DNA from: Eublepharis macularius
Lineage: Eukaryota; Chordata; Lepidosauria; Squamata; Eublepharidae
NCBI RefSeq assembly: GCF_028583425.1
Contig: NC_072793.1
Location: 97,635,689-97,699,688, forward strand
Length of the DNA: 64,000 nt
Direction: 5' to 3'
The translations under genes and the position numbers were made by a program. The notes beneath the pieces were generated by a model. It worked only from the letters and a program-made list of their open reading frames with translations, did no database searches and was not told where the DNA came from. Shown one piece after another: positions 31,311 through 42,510 of the stretch (positions are counted from its first letter, which is position 1; every line of letters starts with the position of its first letter).

Positions 31311-31924
31311 TCTGCTGCTGCTGCTGGAAGACCAATGTACTCACTGCTCAGGCAGTTCTCTCTGCAGCCAATGGCATCTAAATGAATCCCATCCAACAGA
31401 CAGATGTACAACTCAGCCTCTGCTCCTCCTCCTTACTGGTAAAGCACTTGGGCTGCATTGGTGGAAAACCAGTAGAAACTTGTAACATTTCTTCTGGGTG
31501 AGGAAAGTGATGGAAAGGGCTGGTATCTCCCTTTTCAAGCATTTTTTATAAGTAAGAATGAGGTTTTTAAAAATTACATAGCTGATATGCTTTATGGAGT
31601 GGGCATCTTCTCACCTGCATAGGGAAAAACTATGTAATATGTGTTAGTCAGAGACTAACTTTAAGAAAAGCTCTTTTGTGAGTGGGAATTTAGAACCAAA
31701 AAAGTGGCAGAGTAAAAAAGGAGTGCGCCACACTTACACCACCCAACATCCCCCCCCCGCCCCACTCAATATGATCCCATCAGTTCTTCTCTCCTCCCCT
31801 GGGAATTCAGATGCATCTTTGCATGTTACATGCAGATAGCTTCTCAGCCTCCATCAATTTAAAGTGTTAAAAGGAGTTGTGATGGGAAAGGACACTGTGA
31901 CACAGATGCCTTTTTCCCTGAATC

Positions 31925-32150
31925 AAACAGAAGCCCAGTGGCACATTTAAAAGCTAACAGCATTTATTGCAGGATTAAACTATTGAGCATTTCATCTGAT
32001 GCATGGAATGTACAATGTACACCCATTAGGCAAGATCTAGGTCCAATATCAAGGGAGTTTTGACTCTCAAAAGTTCATACCATGGAAATCTAGTTGGTCT
32101 TTAAGGTGCTATCTTGCTCTTCGATTGCAGACCAATACGGCTGTCCACCT
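31925..32150. mobile_element. Diverged Penelope-like terminal-repeat pair
   Basis: 'gcccagtggcacatttaaaa' at the left and the inverted 'gttggtctttaaggtgctat' at the right, with 'catttcatctgatgcatgga' between, match the Penelope-like ends but with many differences. Confidence 0.6.
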
Positions 32151-32496
32151 GAAACTATCCATTAGGCAGATACATTTATACTTAAAGCTTACAAGCAACA
32201 GAAAGGTTGTGGATTCAGTTACTCTGCTGAACTTTACGAAGTCAGCAGAAGCTGTTTCGCTTACAACAGTAAAGTGTCTATCAGGAGAAGTCTGTAGGTT
32301 AGAGCAGATCAGTTATTGCATGGCTGGAGGATGACAGAGTGGACATGGAGAGCCTTTTGCACAAACCTTTAGTACTAAGGTTTATCTTAAATAGGGATTA
32401 GGAGCTGCAGGGATAAATTTGTGATCATTTGTCCAGTTACATGGGAGTTGAAGGGACTTCCTTCCAAGTAAACATGCATAAGAATTCCAATTAATT

Positions 32497-32570
32497 ATTG
32501 TGTCTTCTGTGCAGTTCCATCTGGGAACTGCTAATGCACAGTTCCCATGTGGGACTGCACAGAAGAACAC
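32497..32570. repeat. Short palindromic hairpin
   Basis: 'tcttctgtgcagttccatct' and 'gggactgcacagaagaaca' form inverted arms of about 28 bp around a short loop. It is probably an internal piece of a foldback DNA element. Confidence 0.6.
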
Positions 32571-35190
32571 TTTATGAATAACAGTTAAAGGTAGGTGAAC
32601 CCGGTTGTCTTTGCGCGTCTCTTAACTTCCTCCTCTCAGGTTGCTGTAATCACTGTTTTGGTGAGATTTTACTGCACAGTGTACAGTAAGACTTCTTCCT
32701 TGGTGTGTGCTTAACAATTGTACAAAAGACTCACTCTAGGTTAGTCAACTGAAATATTTAATCTGGTATGAATGCCGCCAATGTTAGTACAGTCTCCAGT
32801 CTGGTTAAAGAGAGCTGGTCTGGGATCATATGTTCATACCCATTCAAGGCAGGCAAGACGGGATAAACTAATTCATTAGTTCTACACATTTAAGGTTTCT
32901 TTAGTGCTTGAATCTACACTCCCATGTTGAAGAAGAACCTTAACTTCATTTTACAGGCAGCTGAACAAAGGATGTGCAGTGGCCAGCAGTAGCAACATGG
33001 GTAAAATAAAGGATGTTTGTCTAATCACACCACCAACAAAACTAAAATGCACAAAGAATTCTCCTTTCTAACATGCTTCCCTACAAGCTGAGAGCAACTT
33101 GAGCAAAATGACTATAATGATGTCTAAGCATCCGGCCCTGCATACATGCATAGTCATTGCTAGTATTAATCTACAAACCAATCCCCACATGGAAGAGCTT
33201 TCTGTATCAGGCTCTTGCAACACATATTGGGTTCCTCAGGCAAACTTCTGTAGTTTAGGCCAGATGAGCTGTTGGTTGATGAGTACTACGATGGACATTG
33301 TTCTCTCCACTGCTCTGTTAAGGCACTAATCAGGATGAGGCTCAACCACAATAGCTTCCTTCTCTATTTTTGTGTTCTCAGGATAGCCAGCAGCTTGTCC
33401 TCTACTTTGCGTTTTGTTTAAAGCATGTTAGAGCATTTACAGTAGGAGGCTAGGATTTTCTCTTAGGAGATGATGTCAAGGGAAAAAATCGCTTATTTTG
33501 CTTTCCTGATTCTCAGGGGAGAAGGGAGAATGACTCCCTTTATGAAGTGGGAAGAAAAAGTGCAGGGATGAGTCCCTTGTTTAATGAGAAAGAAATACCA
33601 CAGGTGCGTGGAAGAAAGTGATGAAACGTTGGCCTTAATCATTGGCTAAAATGACTCATGATTAAATTACACTGAAACCAGTGGAACAATATGACCTGCT
33701 AGAGAACTCTTGCTTCAACAGACCTACTCTCAAGCTATTTGGAAGTAAGTCTTACTGAGTTCTGCAGTGATTACATCTTTAGTCTGTATAACTTTAGCTG
33801 TATTTTGGCCCATGATTGTACTTCGTCCCTTTAAATAAATGACTGGGTATTCAGAATGAAACCAGTTCCCTAAATAATAAAAATGCCAGTCAAGAATATA
33901 TCACTAAATAGGGCAGTGCCAGAGGGTTTTATGGTGAATATCTTTTATCAATGGTGTATAAATGTCAGTAATATATCTTTGACATCCTGTGTGCTAGTAT
34001 TTGCTTCAGCACACAAGTATATAGCATTATAGAAAGGTCCTGCCAGTCTGAGAGAAAGGTATCCAGTTATCTTTAACACAGGAATTAGGAGTGAAATCCG
34101 TTCATTGCCAAGTGAAGAAGGGAAGTACACTATGAGAGCAGTGCTTTCCTCCCCAGCAGAGATGTACCTAATAGGTCAGTAGGGATGATTGAAAAGGACA
34201 ACCCGTTTCTATTAGTTTATAAAGCCCTCATGTGCACTGCAGTTACTGAAACATGTTGTGCTCCAAGCCTGAACCCCCTCCCCAGACAAAAATGGTTGTT
34301 TGCGTTAAGCTGTTTGATGGTCTTTCTGCAGGGCAGGTGAACCTGTCACAGAGCCTGAACAAGAAATGACCTGTGTCCGAGAGTGCTCTGTTTATGTAAA
34401 GTTTGCAGACAGTAGCAGTGATTCTGGCATGTTGTCATCTTGTCCATTTTAATTCTCTTGTGATCCACTAGGTATGTTACTGAGATATGGGAGAATGCAA
34501 CATCCTCAACTAGAAGGGGGTTTCAAACTCTTACAAAAGTGTAACAGCCCCTTAGAGAACAATTTCTGTTCTGTGTATCTGCTTTAACAATTCAAGAATT
34601 ACGCCATCAATGCATCTCACATATACTCTGCACCTTAAGGCCTGCAGCAAGCATTAGTTGAAGAATAGCTTTCATCAGGCACTTTGATATCAAGAAATAA
34701 TTTGACAGATGAAGATGAATAGTAATCATCCTGGGTTTAGGCTTGATGACCGATGCATTCACATATAACAGTTCCTAAGGCTCTGTTGCACTATAAGCAG
34801 AGGTAAGGCTGCTAACTATTAAGTATTTTTCCTGCTCATTCAGTATTCTTGCCTTTGGTTCACTATCAGGAATGTTGAATAAACTAGATATTTTGGGGTG
34901 GTGAGTGTGTCTGTGTTTCAGTTTTTTTCCTGTAGTCACAACAGCCACTAGTTTATAACATGTCAAAATTCACCAGGTTCTGTCTGCTGTCCGCTACTTA
35001 CCTTGCACCAGGAATTTTTGAAATTACAAGCTGAAAAGCCAAGGTGTAATGGGCTACTAACTGCTTCACTGAGCTCTTTCTTCCCATCTCTTGCTGATAT
35101 ATGTTGAGAAAAATTATAGACATAGCTATCCCAGAAAACTACCTTAAACTGAGACCACTGGAAGGTTCTCAGACAGAAGTTTCTCATCAC
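32571..35190. other. Intergenic, no recognised gene
   Basis: Unique-looking sequence between CYB561D2 and TMEM115. A short repeat lies at about 33725-33785 ('agacctactctcaagctatt'). Confidence 0.5.
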
Positions 35191-35194
35191 TTAT

Positions 35195-35290
35195 TACCTG
35201 ACCCTTTTAATGGGAGATGCCAAGGATTGAAGCAGGGATTTTTTGCACTCAAAGCAGATGCTCTACCACTGAGCTACAACCTCACCTGTG
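35195..35290 (-). mobile_element. tRNA-derived SINE fragment, family C
   Basis: On the minus strand 'tagctcagtggtagagcatc' is an A box and 'gcttcaatccttggcatct' a B-box region. It is too mutated and lacks an acceptor-stem partner, so it is not a tRNA gene. Confidence 0.7.
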
Positions 35291-36164
35291 ATAACAATGT
35301 CACACTTCCTGCCCCTCTTGGCAGATGAAACAAGGAAGGAAATGCAAATTTCCAAATGATGGGTGGGGGGCAAGGAAGAACAAGGCTATCACAAAGTTTA
35401 GAGGTTAGAGGCAATTACTCCCTGCTTCTCATCCCAACAACAGGAAACCTTTGTTTAATTCCACTTAATTACTGCCCTTCCTATTGTATGATGTTCAAAA
35501 GCCATTTTATCACAAAACTTCCAGAGTATATAAAAAGAGATTTTATGACTGGTATTGCCATTTTTCAGCTTTTACTACATTTTACAATGCAGTTGACCAT
35601 TTTAATTTTTATGTTATAGGACACTGCTCCAAGTATTGTGGATGGGACAGGATGAATTCTCAGTACAATAATGCTACCTATAGCCCACTCAGGAGAACTG
35701 TGCATTACGTGGTTTGTTTTTATTTAACCAATGGAGAGAGCTCAATCAGTCGTAACCACTACTACCAACAGATGGCACTGTAGAGTGAGGAACTCTTACA
35801 ATTATTTATCCCTGCCTGCACAATTGAGCACCTGGCACAGGCAGACTTCTCCAGTGCTTTTGGGGTGGCTGGCTGCTTCAGTAGTGCTATGTGGCTGAAA
35901 GATGATAGATTCTTCCACTCATTTCACTAATTGTTTTTTTAAACAATCATTGAATCCAAAGAAATTCTGCGGATACTGTTAATATCATGTTAAGTAGCAA
36001 AGGTCCCCCTTCTCTGACTGATCCCTTGGTATTTCAAAAAGGATGAGATGCTACCAGATTAGAAGTAAACTAAAAGGACACAGTAATGATGCTTGCCAGT
36101 GCTAACAAACAGGCTTGAAAAACCACTGCTGGACATCTTTCTCACCTTTACCCCCACTCCTGGA
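35291..36164. other. Intergenic, no recognised feature
   Basis: No exon or repeat recognised. Confidence 0.5.
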
Positions 36165-36255
36165 TTTTTTTTTTCCAACTGGAGATTCCAGGGATTGAAT
36201 CTGAGACTTCCAGTAGGCAAAGCATTTCCTCTGCCTCTGAGCTATGGTCCTCTCA
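36165..36255 (-). mobile_element. tRNA-derived SINE fragment, family C
   Basis: 'gggattgaatctgagacttc' and 'ctctgcctctgagctatggt' repeat the arrangement of the copy at 35195. Confidence 0.6.
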
Positions 36256-36501
36256 TCATATCCTAAGGCGTAACAGGATATAGATCCATAAATCTGTTCC
36301 TTGCCAGTCAGTGATTTGTCCCTAGACCTGCCAACTAGCTATAACAGAACTTTGTACTCTCCATGCTTGGTTCAGGAGCCCCCACTAGAAATCAACCCCT
36401 TCACAAGACAGCTTTACAGGAACCAACAAGCAGCAGCTGGAGGAGACAATGTGCTTACTGAACAGCAAGGTCTGGCCACCAGAGTCTCTGTATACCAGAC
36501 C

Positions 36502-36742
36502 TCTTACATGAGGATGCTCAAGTGAAGGGAGATGCAATGTTAGCTGGGAAGCATAGTTTAAAAAGACAGAGCTGAAGGGGAGGTGAAATTGACAGAGCCT
36601 TCTGGGAGGCAATGACATAAACCCTCTGGGAAGCCATCTCTGCAGGCTCTAGAGAGGTAAAACCGACAGAGCATTTGGCCCTATCTTTTTAAACCATGCT
36701 TCCCAGCTAACAGTGTCTCCCTTTACTTGAGTCTCATGTAGA
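36502..36742. mobile_element. Foldback MITE
   Basis: Inverted arms of about 65 bp. The left has 'gttagctgggaagcatagtt' and the right the complement of 'gttagctgggaagcatggtt', with a further inner arm around 'ctctgggaagcc' and 'ttctgggaggc'. There is no coding sequence. Confidence 0.7.
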
Positions 36743-37097
36743 GAGACTCAAGTACAAAGGCATTGTTAGCAAGGTTAGGGCCTTCCCCATTTGGTGGAGT
36801 TGCAACACTATAAAGACAGCGTTAAGGACGCAGTTGCTGCTGTGACATCCTGTGCTGATATTCCTAAACCTTGTTCTTAGATTTCTTGCTTAGAGTTTTG
36901 CAGCTGCTGAAATCTGGCCAGGGTTTCTTAACCCCTTCCTTGCAGAATTCTTTGGGCCATGTATCATTGTTTGCCAACTTCCCTTCATTCTGCTAATCAC
37001 TATGTCTGTTAGGTTCATTAGCTGGACTCTGCCCACCTCAGCCAGGGAGGAACCTTTTAGAGTTCTTTCAAAACATCAATAAACATGGATAGTAATG

Positions 37098-39262
37098 ATT
37101 CAGTAGTCATTTAGATTTCCAAAATGCTTTTGACCAAGACTCTCACTGAAGACTCCTGAGCAAAGTTCCCAGTCATGAGATAAGAGGGCAGGTCCTCTCA
37201 CGGATTGGAAATGGGCTAAAAAACAGGAAGGTGACAGTAGATATACATGGTCAGTACTTGCAATGAAGGGATGTGAGCAGCAGGGCATATTGGGACCGGT
37301 GTTTTTCACCTTGTTCATAACTGACCTGGAGTTAGGGGTGAGTAGAAAGGTGGCCAAGTTTGCAGGTAACACCAAGTTATTTAGGATGGTTAAAATAAAA
37401 ACAGATTACAAAGATCTCCAAAAGTATCTCTCCAAACGAGGGGAGTGGGCATTAAAATGGCAAATGAGATTCTATGTGAGCAAGTATGAAGTGATGCATA
37501 CTGGGGCAAAAAATCCCATATACACTGACTGAATCTGAGCTGGCAGTAACAGAACAAGAACGGGACCCTGGGGTGGTGGGTAACTCAATGAAAGTATCAA
37601 GCCAGCGTGCAGCTTTTATGCAAAAGGCAATAATTAGAAAACAAACAGAACAAAAATGCCACTATCATACTGCCATACAAATCTATGGAAAGACACTTGA
37701 AGTATTGTATACAGTCCTCATCGCCTGTCCTGAAAAAGGCTATTGTAGAGTTTGAAAAGGTACAGAAAAGAGCAACCAAAATGATAAGAGGGTTAGAGCA
37801 ACTGCCCTCTGAGGATAAGTTAAAACACTTAGGACTGTTTAGCTTAGAAAAGCAATGAAGGGGAGACATGATAACGGTCTATAAAATCATGCATGGTGGA
37901 GTGGACAGAGAGAAATTTTTCTTCCTCTGTCATAATACTGGAACCTGGCATCATCCACTGAAGCTGAAGGATGGAAGATTAAGGGCAGACAAAAAGTAGT
38001 ATGCACAGCGCATAGATAACTTGTGGAACTCGCTGCCACAGGATAGTGATGGCCAACTTGGAAGACTTTAAAAGGAGAGTAGACAGATTCATGGAGGGTG
38101 GGACCATCAATGGCTACTAGTCATAATGGATATCTACTCCCTCTAGTACTAGAGGCAGGATGGGCACGAAATGGGAAAAAACCGAAATGAGTTTCATATT
38201 TTGTCACGTTCCATGAATCACAGAACACAAACTTCCATGAAATTGTCCTGTTTTGTGATACAATTCGTTAGTTTTGTGATTCGTCAGAACCCGGGGCACT
38301 TCAATGGTCCCCTTCACACCCAGAGATGCCAAACTCACAGGGAGACTTCATCAAGCTCTCCTTCAGCTACCAAGTAGCTCTCTTCAGGCTTTCTTTGCTG
38401 ACTTTTCCCTCCCGTCCTCCTGCTTTTTGCCACTGCTGGAAGAAAAGTCAAGTAGAGCGGATCTGCTTGGGTTTTCCTCTCTTCAGGTTCTCTTTGCTGA
38501 CTTCTTCTTACCGTCCTCCTGCTGCTCTGCCATGCCCCCCCCGCCTGCATGTTCTTAAAGGAAAAGCCAAGCAGAGCGGATTCACTCAGGAGAGCTTGGG
38601 GGCGGGGTGAGAGGGTGGGAAGGCATGTCAGAGCAGGAGGAGGATGGGAGGTAGAGAGTCAGGAAAGGGTTCTTGAAGTGGGCAAGCAGCAGCAGAAGGA
38701 GCTGCTGAGGCTGCTGCCACCACTGCTACTCCACCATCCTGTTCTTAAAAACGGAGAAGGGAAACAGAGAGGGGAAGGAGTCTCCGACAACAGGTCCCAG
38801 GTAAACTTGCGCAGACCCACATTGCTCAGCTCTCAGGTTGGCAGGGAGAGCTGCCTATCAAAGTTATGTGGGCTAAGATTGTGGTTTTCATGGCAACAAA
38901 AGGTCTGCAGACATTCCGGGCCAACGTTGCCTAGGGGATCAATGGATCGGCGCCAGCCTGTCTGGCATCAAGAAGCATTCACAAATCAACCCCCAAAGTT
39001 GTGGATTTTGTGAAAAAACACGCTCCCACAAAACGTTTCACGATACGCGAATCTGCCTGTTTCGTCACGAAATTTGGTTTGTATTTTGATTCATGTCCAT
39101 GTCTACGCTTTATATCAGTTGCTGGGGAACACAGGTGGGAGGATGCTGCCATCCTGCTTGTGGGCTTCCTAGAGGCAGGTGGTCAGCCACTGTGTGAACA
39201 GAATGCTGGACCTGGATGGGCCTTTGGTCTGAGGCAGCATGGCTCTTCTTATGTTCTTAATC
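37098..39262 (+). mobile_element. CR1-clade LINE, interrupted by a hAT element
   Basis: A plus-strand frame at 37263-37532 reads ILGPVFFTLFITDLELGVSR and WALKWQMRFYVSKYEVMHTG, a reverse-transcriptase palm and thumb of CR1 type. The body runs to about 38155, then resumes at about 39107 and ends with the tail 'gctcttcttatgttcttaat'. The copy is 5'-truncated, with frame changes and stops (for example at 37530 and 37756). Confidence 0.85.
38156..39106. mobile_element. Non-autonomous hAT-like element inside the CR1
   Basis: The left end 'gatgggcacgaaatgggaaa' and the right end 'tgtattttgattcatgtccatg' are inverted relatives of the ends of the better-defined copy at 62914-63805. Inside, a unit of about 100 bp ('ctcttcaggctttctttgct' ... 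'agagcggat') is present twice in tandem (38382-38465 and 38479-38582). No target duplication could be fixed. Confidence 0.65.
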
Positions 39263-39525
39263 TGTAGTATTCACTGCATTCACAGAGCCAGGCCTGGATC
39301 ACACAGGCACATAACTACGAGTTGCAAGTCACAGCTGTTTGAAATCAGACACTGGTATGGGATGGCAGCTATGGGGGATAACATGAGGTGAGAAAAACTC
39401 CTTTTCTGCTCCCCAGAACTCCTTAGACAAAAGTGGGATAGCAAAGATCCCCTAGGAAAGGAGGCCGCTCCAGTCTAAGCCCACTGATTTCAACAGGCTT
39501 AGACTGGAGTAACTCTGCTTAGGAT

Positions 39526-40604
39526 CATAGATGCAGAGGAGTTAGCCATGTTAGTCTGTAGTAGCAAAATCAAAAAGAGTCCAGTAGCACCTTTAAGACT
39601 AACCAACTTTATTGTAGCATAAGCTTTCAAGAATCACAGTTCTCTTCGTCAGATGCATGGAGGACTACAGTACCCACCAAATGAAGTGAGGAAACAAATT
39701 GACAGGGTCAGACTAGTACCCAGAAACAGTCTGCTGCAGGACAAACCAAAAAGAACCAGCAGCAGAACACCACTGGTTGTCACCTATAGCTCACAGCTCA
39801 AACCCATCCAACGTATCATCAGTGAGCTACAACCCGTCCTGGAAAATGATACCTCTCTCTCAGAAGCCCTGGGTGGAAGACCTCTCCTTGCCTAGAGACA
39901 GCCCCCCAACCTGAAACTACTTCTCACTTACAATCATGAATCGGCTAGCAGAGTCACCCGCACAGGTACCAGGCCCTGCAACAGACCCAGATGCCAGCTC
40001 TGCCCTTATATATCTACCCAGGGAATACAATTATAGGACCCAATGGTGTCAACTACACTGTCTCTGGCTCTTACAACTGCTCATCCTCCAATGTGATATA
40101 TGCCCTCATGTGCCAATAATGTTCATCTGCTCTGTACATTGGACAAACCAGCCAACCTCTGCGCAAAAGAATAAATGGACACAAATCTGACATTAAAAAT
40201 GGCAACATCCAGAAACCAGTGGGAGAACACTTCAGTCTACCAGGACATTCCATCAAGGACTTAAAGGTCACTGTAGTTCAACAGAAACCTTCCAAAAACA
40301 AAATCCAACGGGAAGCTGCTGAATTGGAATTCATATGTAAATTTGACTCAGTCAGGCCGGGATTGAATAGAGACTATGAATGGTTATCTCATTATCAGAA
40401 GTAACTGACTTCCTTAACAGTAGCAAACTGATCTCCATATCAGAAGCTACTGTTTGCATCTACTCCTCCTTCCCCTCTCCACCTATATATCTGACCAGTT
40501 TCTTCTTGCCCTCCATGCATCTGACAAAGAGAACTGTGATTCTTGAAAGCTTATGCTACAATAAAGTTGGTTAGTCTTAAAGGTGCTACTGGACTCTTTT
40601 TGAT
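39526..40604 (+). mobile_element. Penelope-like retroelement, truncated, with GIY-YIG endonuclease remains
   Basis: It is flanked by the 12-bp duplication TCTGCTTAGGAT at 39514-39525 and 40605-40616. Terminal sequences 'gtccagtagcacctttaaga' (left) and 'tcttaaaggtgctactggac' (right) are inverted. Between them, plus-strand frames carry RTPLVVTYSSQLKPIQRIIS-like sequence and then an SALYIGQTSQPLRKRINGHK-like segment and PVGEHFSLPGHSIKDLKVTV, characteristic of the Penelope GIY-YIG endonuclease. Most of the reverse transcriptase is missing. Confidence 0.85.
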
Positions 40605-40616
40605 TCTGCTTAGGAT

Positions 40617-42302
40617 TTCACTCTAAAGTTAATACTTGAAACAGCATTCCAGTCCTCAGTCCCAGTAAAATTAATCTCTATCCCAATTTGATGGTCCTTT
40701 TCTTTCATGAGCGATAAAAAAAAAGCGAGCAAGCCCCCAACATTCACATAGTTAAGCATTTACAAAAAAGATAAATCAATCCCAAAACTTTTAACCTGCA
40801 ACTTAACAATCTCAACTGTTAACAGCAATTAAAATGCTATTAGGACTGCTATTAGACTAACTAGGTCTTTATTTGGACAGTCAAATAAAGGTAGGTTAAA
40901 GCCAATTCAGGACACTTTCTTCGAAAGAACATTTTATTGATACTGAAATTGTGTGTTTATTTCCTGCTTGACAAAAGCCTTCTCGTGGTCTTTTGAAAAA
41001 ATCATCATTAACATTGTCTCACACTCTTCTCCCATTCTCCTAAGCACTCCAGCCTTGCTCCTCTCTTTTCAGATTGGGTGTCAAGGCAAGAAAATTTAGG
41101 TTCTGCTGCCCCACTCCTCCCACCAAAGCCTGTCATCCCAGAGAAAGAAAAAGGCTACTGATCTAACCAAGGAGAAAAGCAGGCATTTGAGGCATTGTTA
41201 GGAGTCCCACAAAAAAGCACCTTTAAAAGTAAAATAGAATCAGCGACATATATTTTCTACTGAAGGAAAAAGTTCATCCCAATAGTCCCAGAATGGACTG
41301 ACATTCAACCTAAAACAGAAGCTGCATTGTCATTTGAATCACTGCAAAGGAAAATAAAGGACAAAGGCCTAAAAATATAATTAATTCCCTCTAGGTGTCC
41401 AGTAGGAAGCCTGAGATGATGCTTTTCCATGTGGCACCTTGTATACTAGAAGCCAGCTGCTCAGTATCCCTAAATATATTCACTGTAAAAATTAAAGGGA
41501 TGGATCTAAGAGGTTATGTTATTATTAAAAAGGCTTTTAACTGCTGGTCCTACAAAAACCTTATCCAGCAACTTTTTTCGTTGACCACTGTTGCCAAGTC
41601 TAGAGGGCAGAAGAGATAAGTTTAATTCAGCAAATACAGCAAAGGATTTTTTAATTAAAAAAGTGCTTGCTCATTTAAATCAACACCAAAACCAACTCTG
41701 AAAGAAAAAAAAATAAACTGCAGAGTTATTTTTGACAATCACTGCCACTAAGATAAAAAGAAATCTTGTTCCAAGATGCCCAAGTGGGGTTTACATAGTG
41801 GTGTGACAATAAGAACTCAAAATGGGATCTGATTAACCAGGGTAGGTGATCCTGGGCCCTATACAGATTGACCAAAACTGCAACCAAACAGAGCTACACA
41901 CAAGTGTTAACAGCCACAATGACAGCTACTAGCATCGGTAGCTTATGTAGGGCTCTTTATTCAGACTGACCCTCTTTATTTTGCTGGAGAGATGCAGACT
42001 CCCCCTCTCCATATGCTCCAACAGTGCCAAGAAATTCTTAGTTTCAGGAGCCCTTCTGAAAGGAAAAGAGAATCTCAGGTCTGTGCAACAGTTAACAGTT
42101 TCCATCAAGAGTCTAAAGACCTGGCATCAGCCACATATGGCTAATAAATGCTGGAAGGAGGTAGCCCCAACCTCTCAGACCCTGCAGACGTAGTGTTTTG
42201 CTCCCTGCAGAGTAGGCAGTACTGTGAGGGAGGGCACATGAAGGATCAATTAGCAGCTCTGACACACCGGGATAGGGAGAAGAGGATGGAGGAACTTCAT
42301 GG
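40617..42302 (-). other. TMEM115: TMEM115 3'UTR and downstream sequence
   Basis: Minus-strand AATAAA signals lie at about 41980-41974 (closest to the stop) and about 40936-40930. The first gives a 3'UTR of roughly 350 bases, the second about 1.4 kb. No other gene is seen. Confidence 0.45.
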
Positions 42303-42510
42303 TCATGACTGAGCAGGGGCATCCTCAAAGGTAATGAGGCTGGATTCCTGACTGGTTGCTTTTCCTGCAGTGATAGAGTCCCGGCTCTTCTCAGGGAGTA
42401 GTGGAATGTCAACCTTGCTGTTGTCTTCATCATCATCCTCCAGGCTAGGCCATGCTGACTGGTCTTCTGCACGTTTCAGCCGCTCATTCAGTGCCTTTAG
42501 GGCCAGTTGT
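42303..42510 (-). CDS. TMEM115: TMEM115 coding exon 2 (C-terminal tail)
   Basis: The acceptor is ttctttag. It codes QLALKALNERLKRAEDQSAW to the stop at 42305-42303. Confidence 0.95.

Noticed and set aside
35195-35290. A tRNA gene candidate
   Set aside because: The A- and B-box pattern belongs to a dispersed SINE; the cloverleaf cannot be closed and sibling copies exist.
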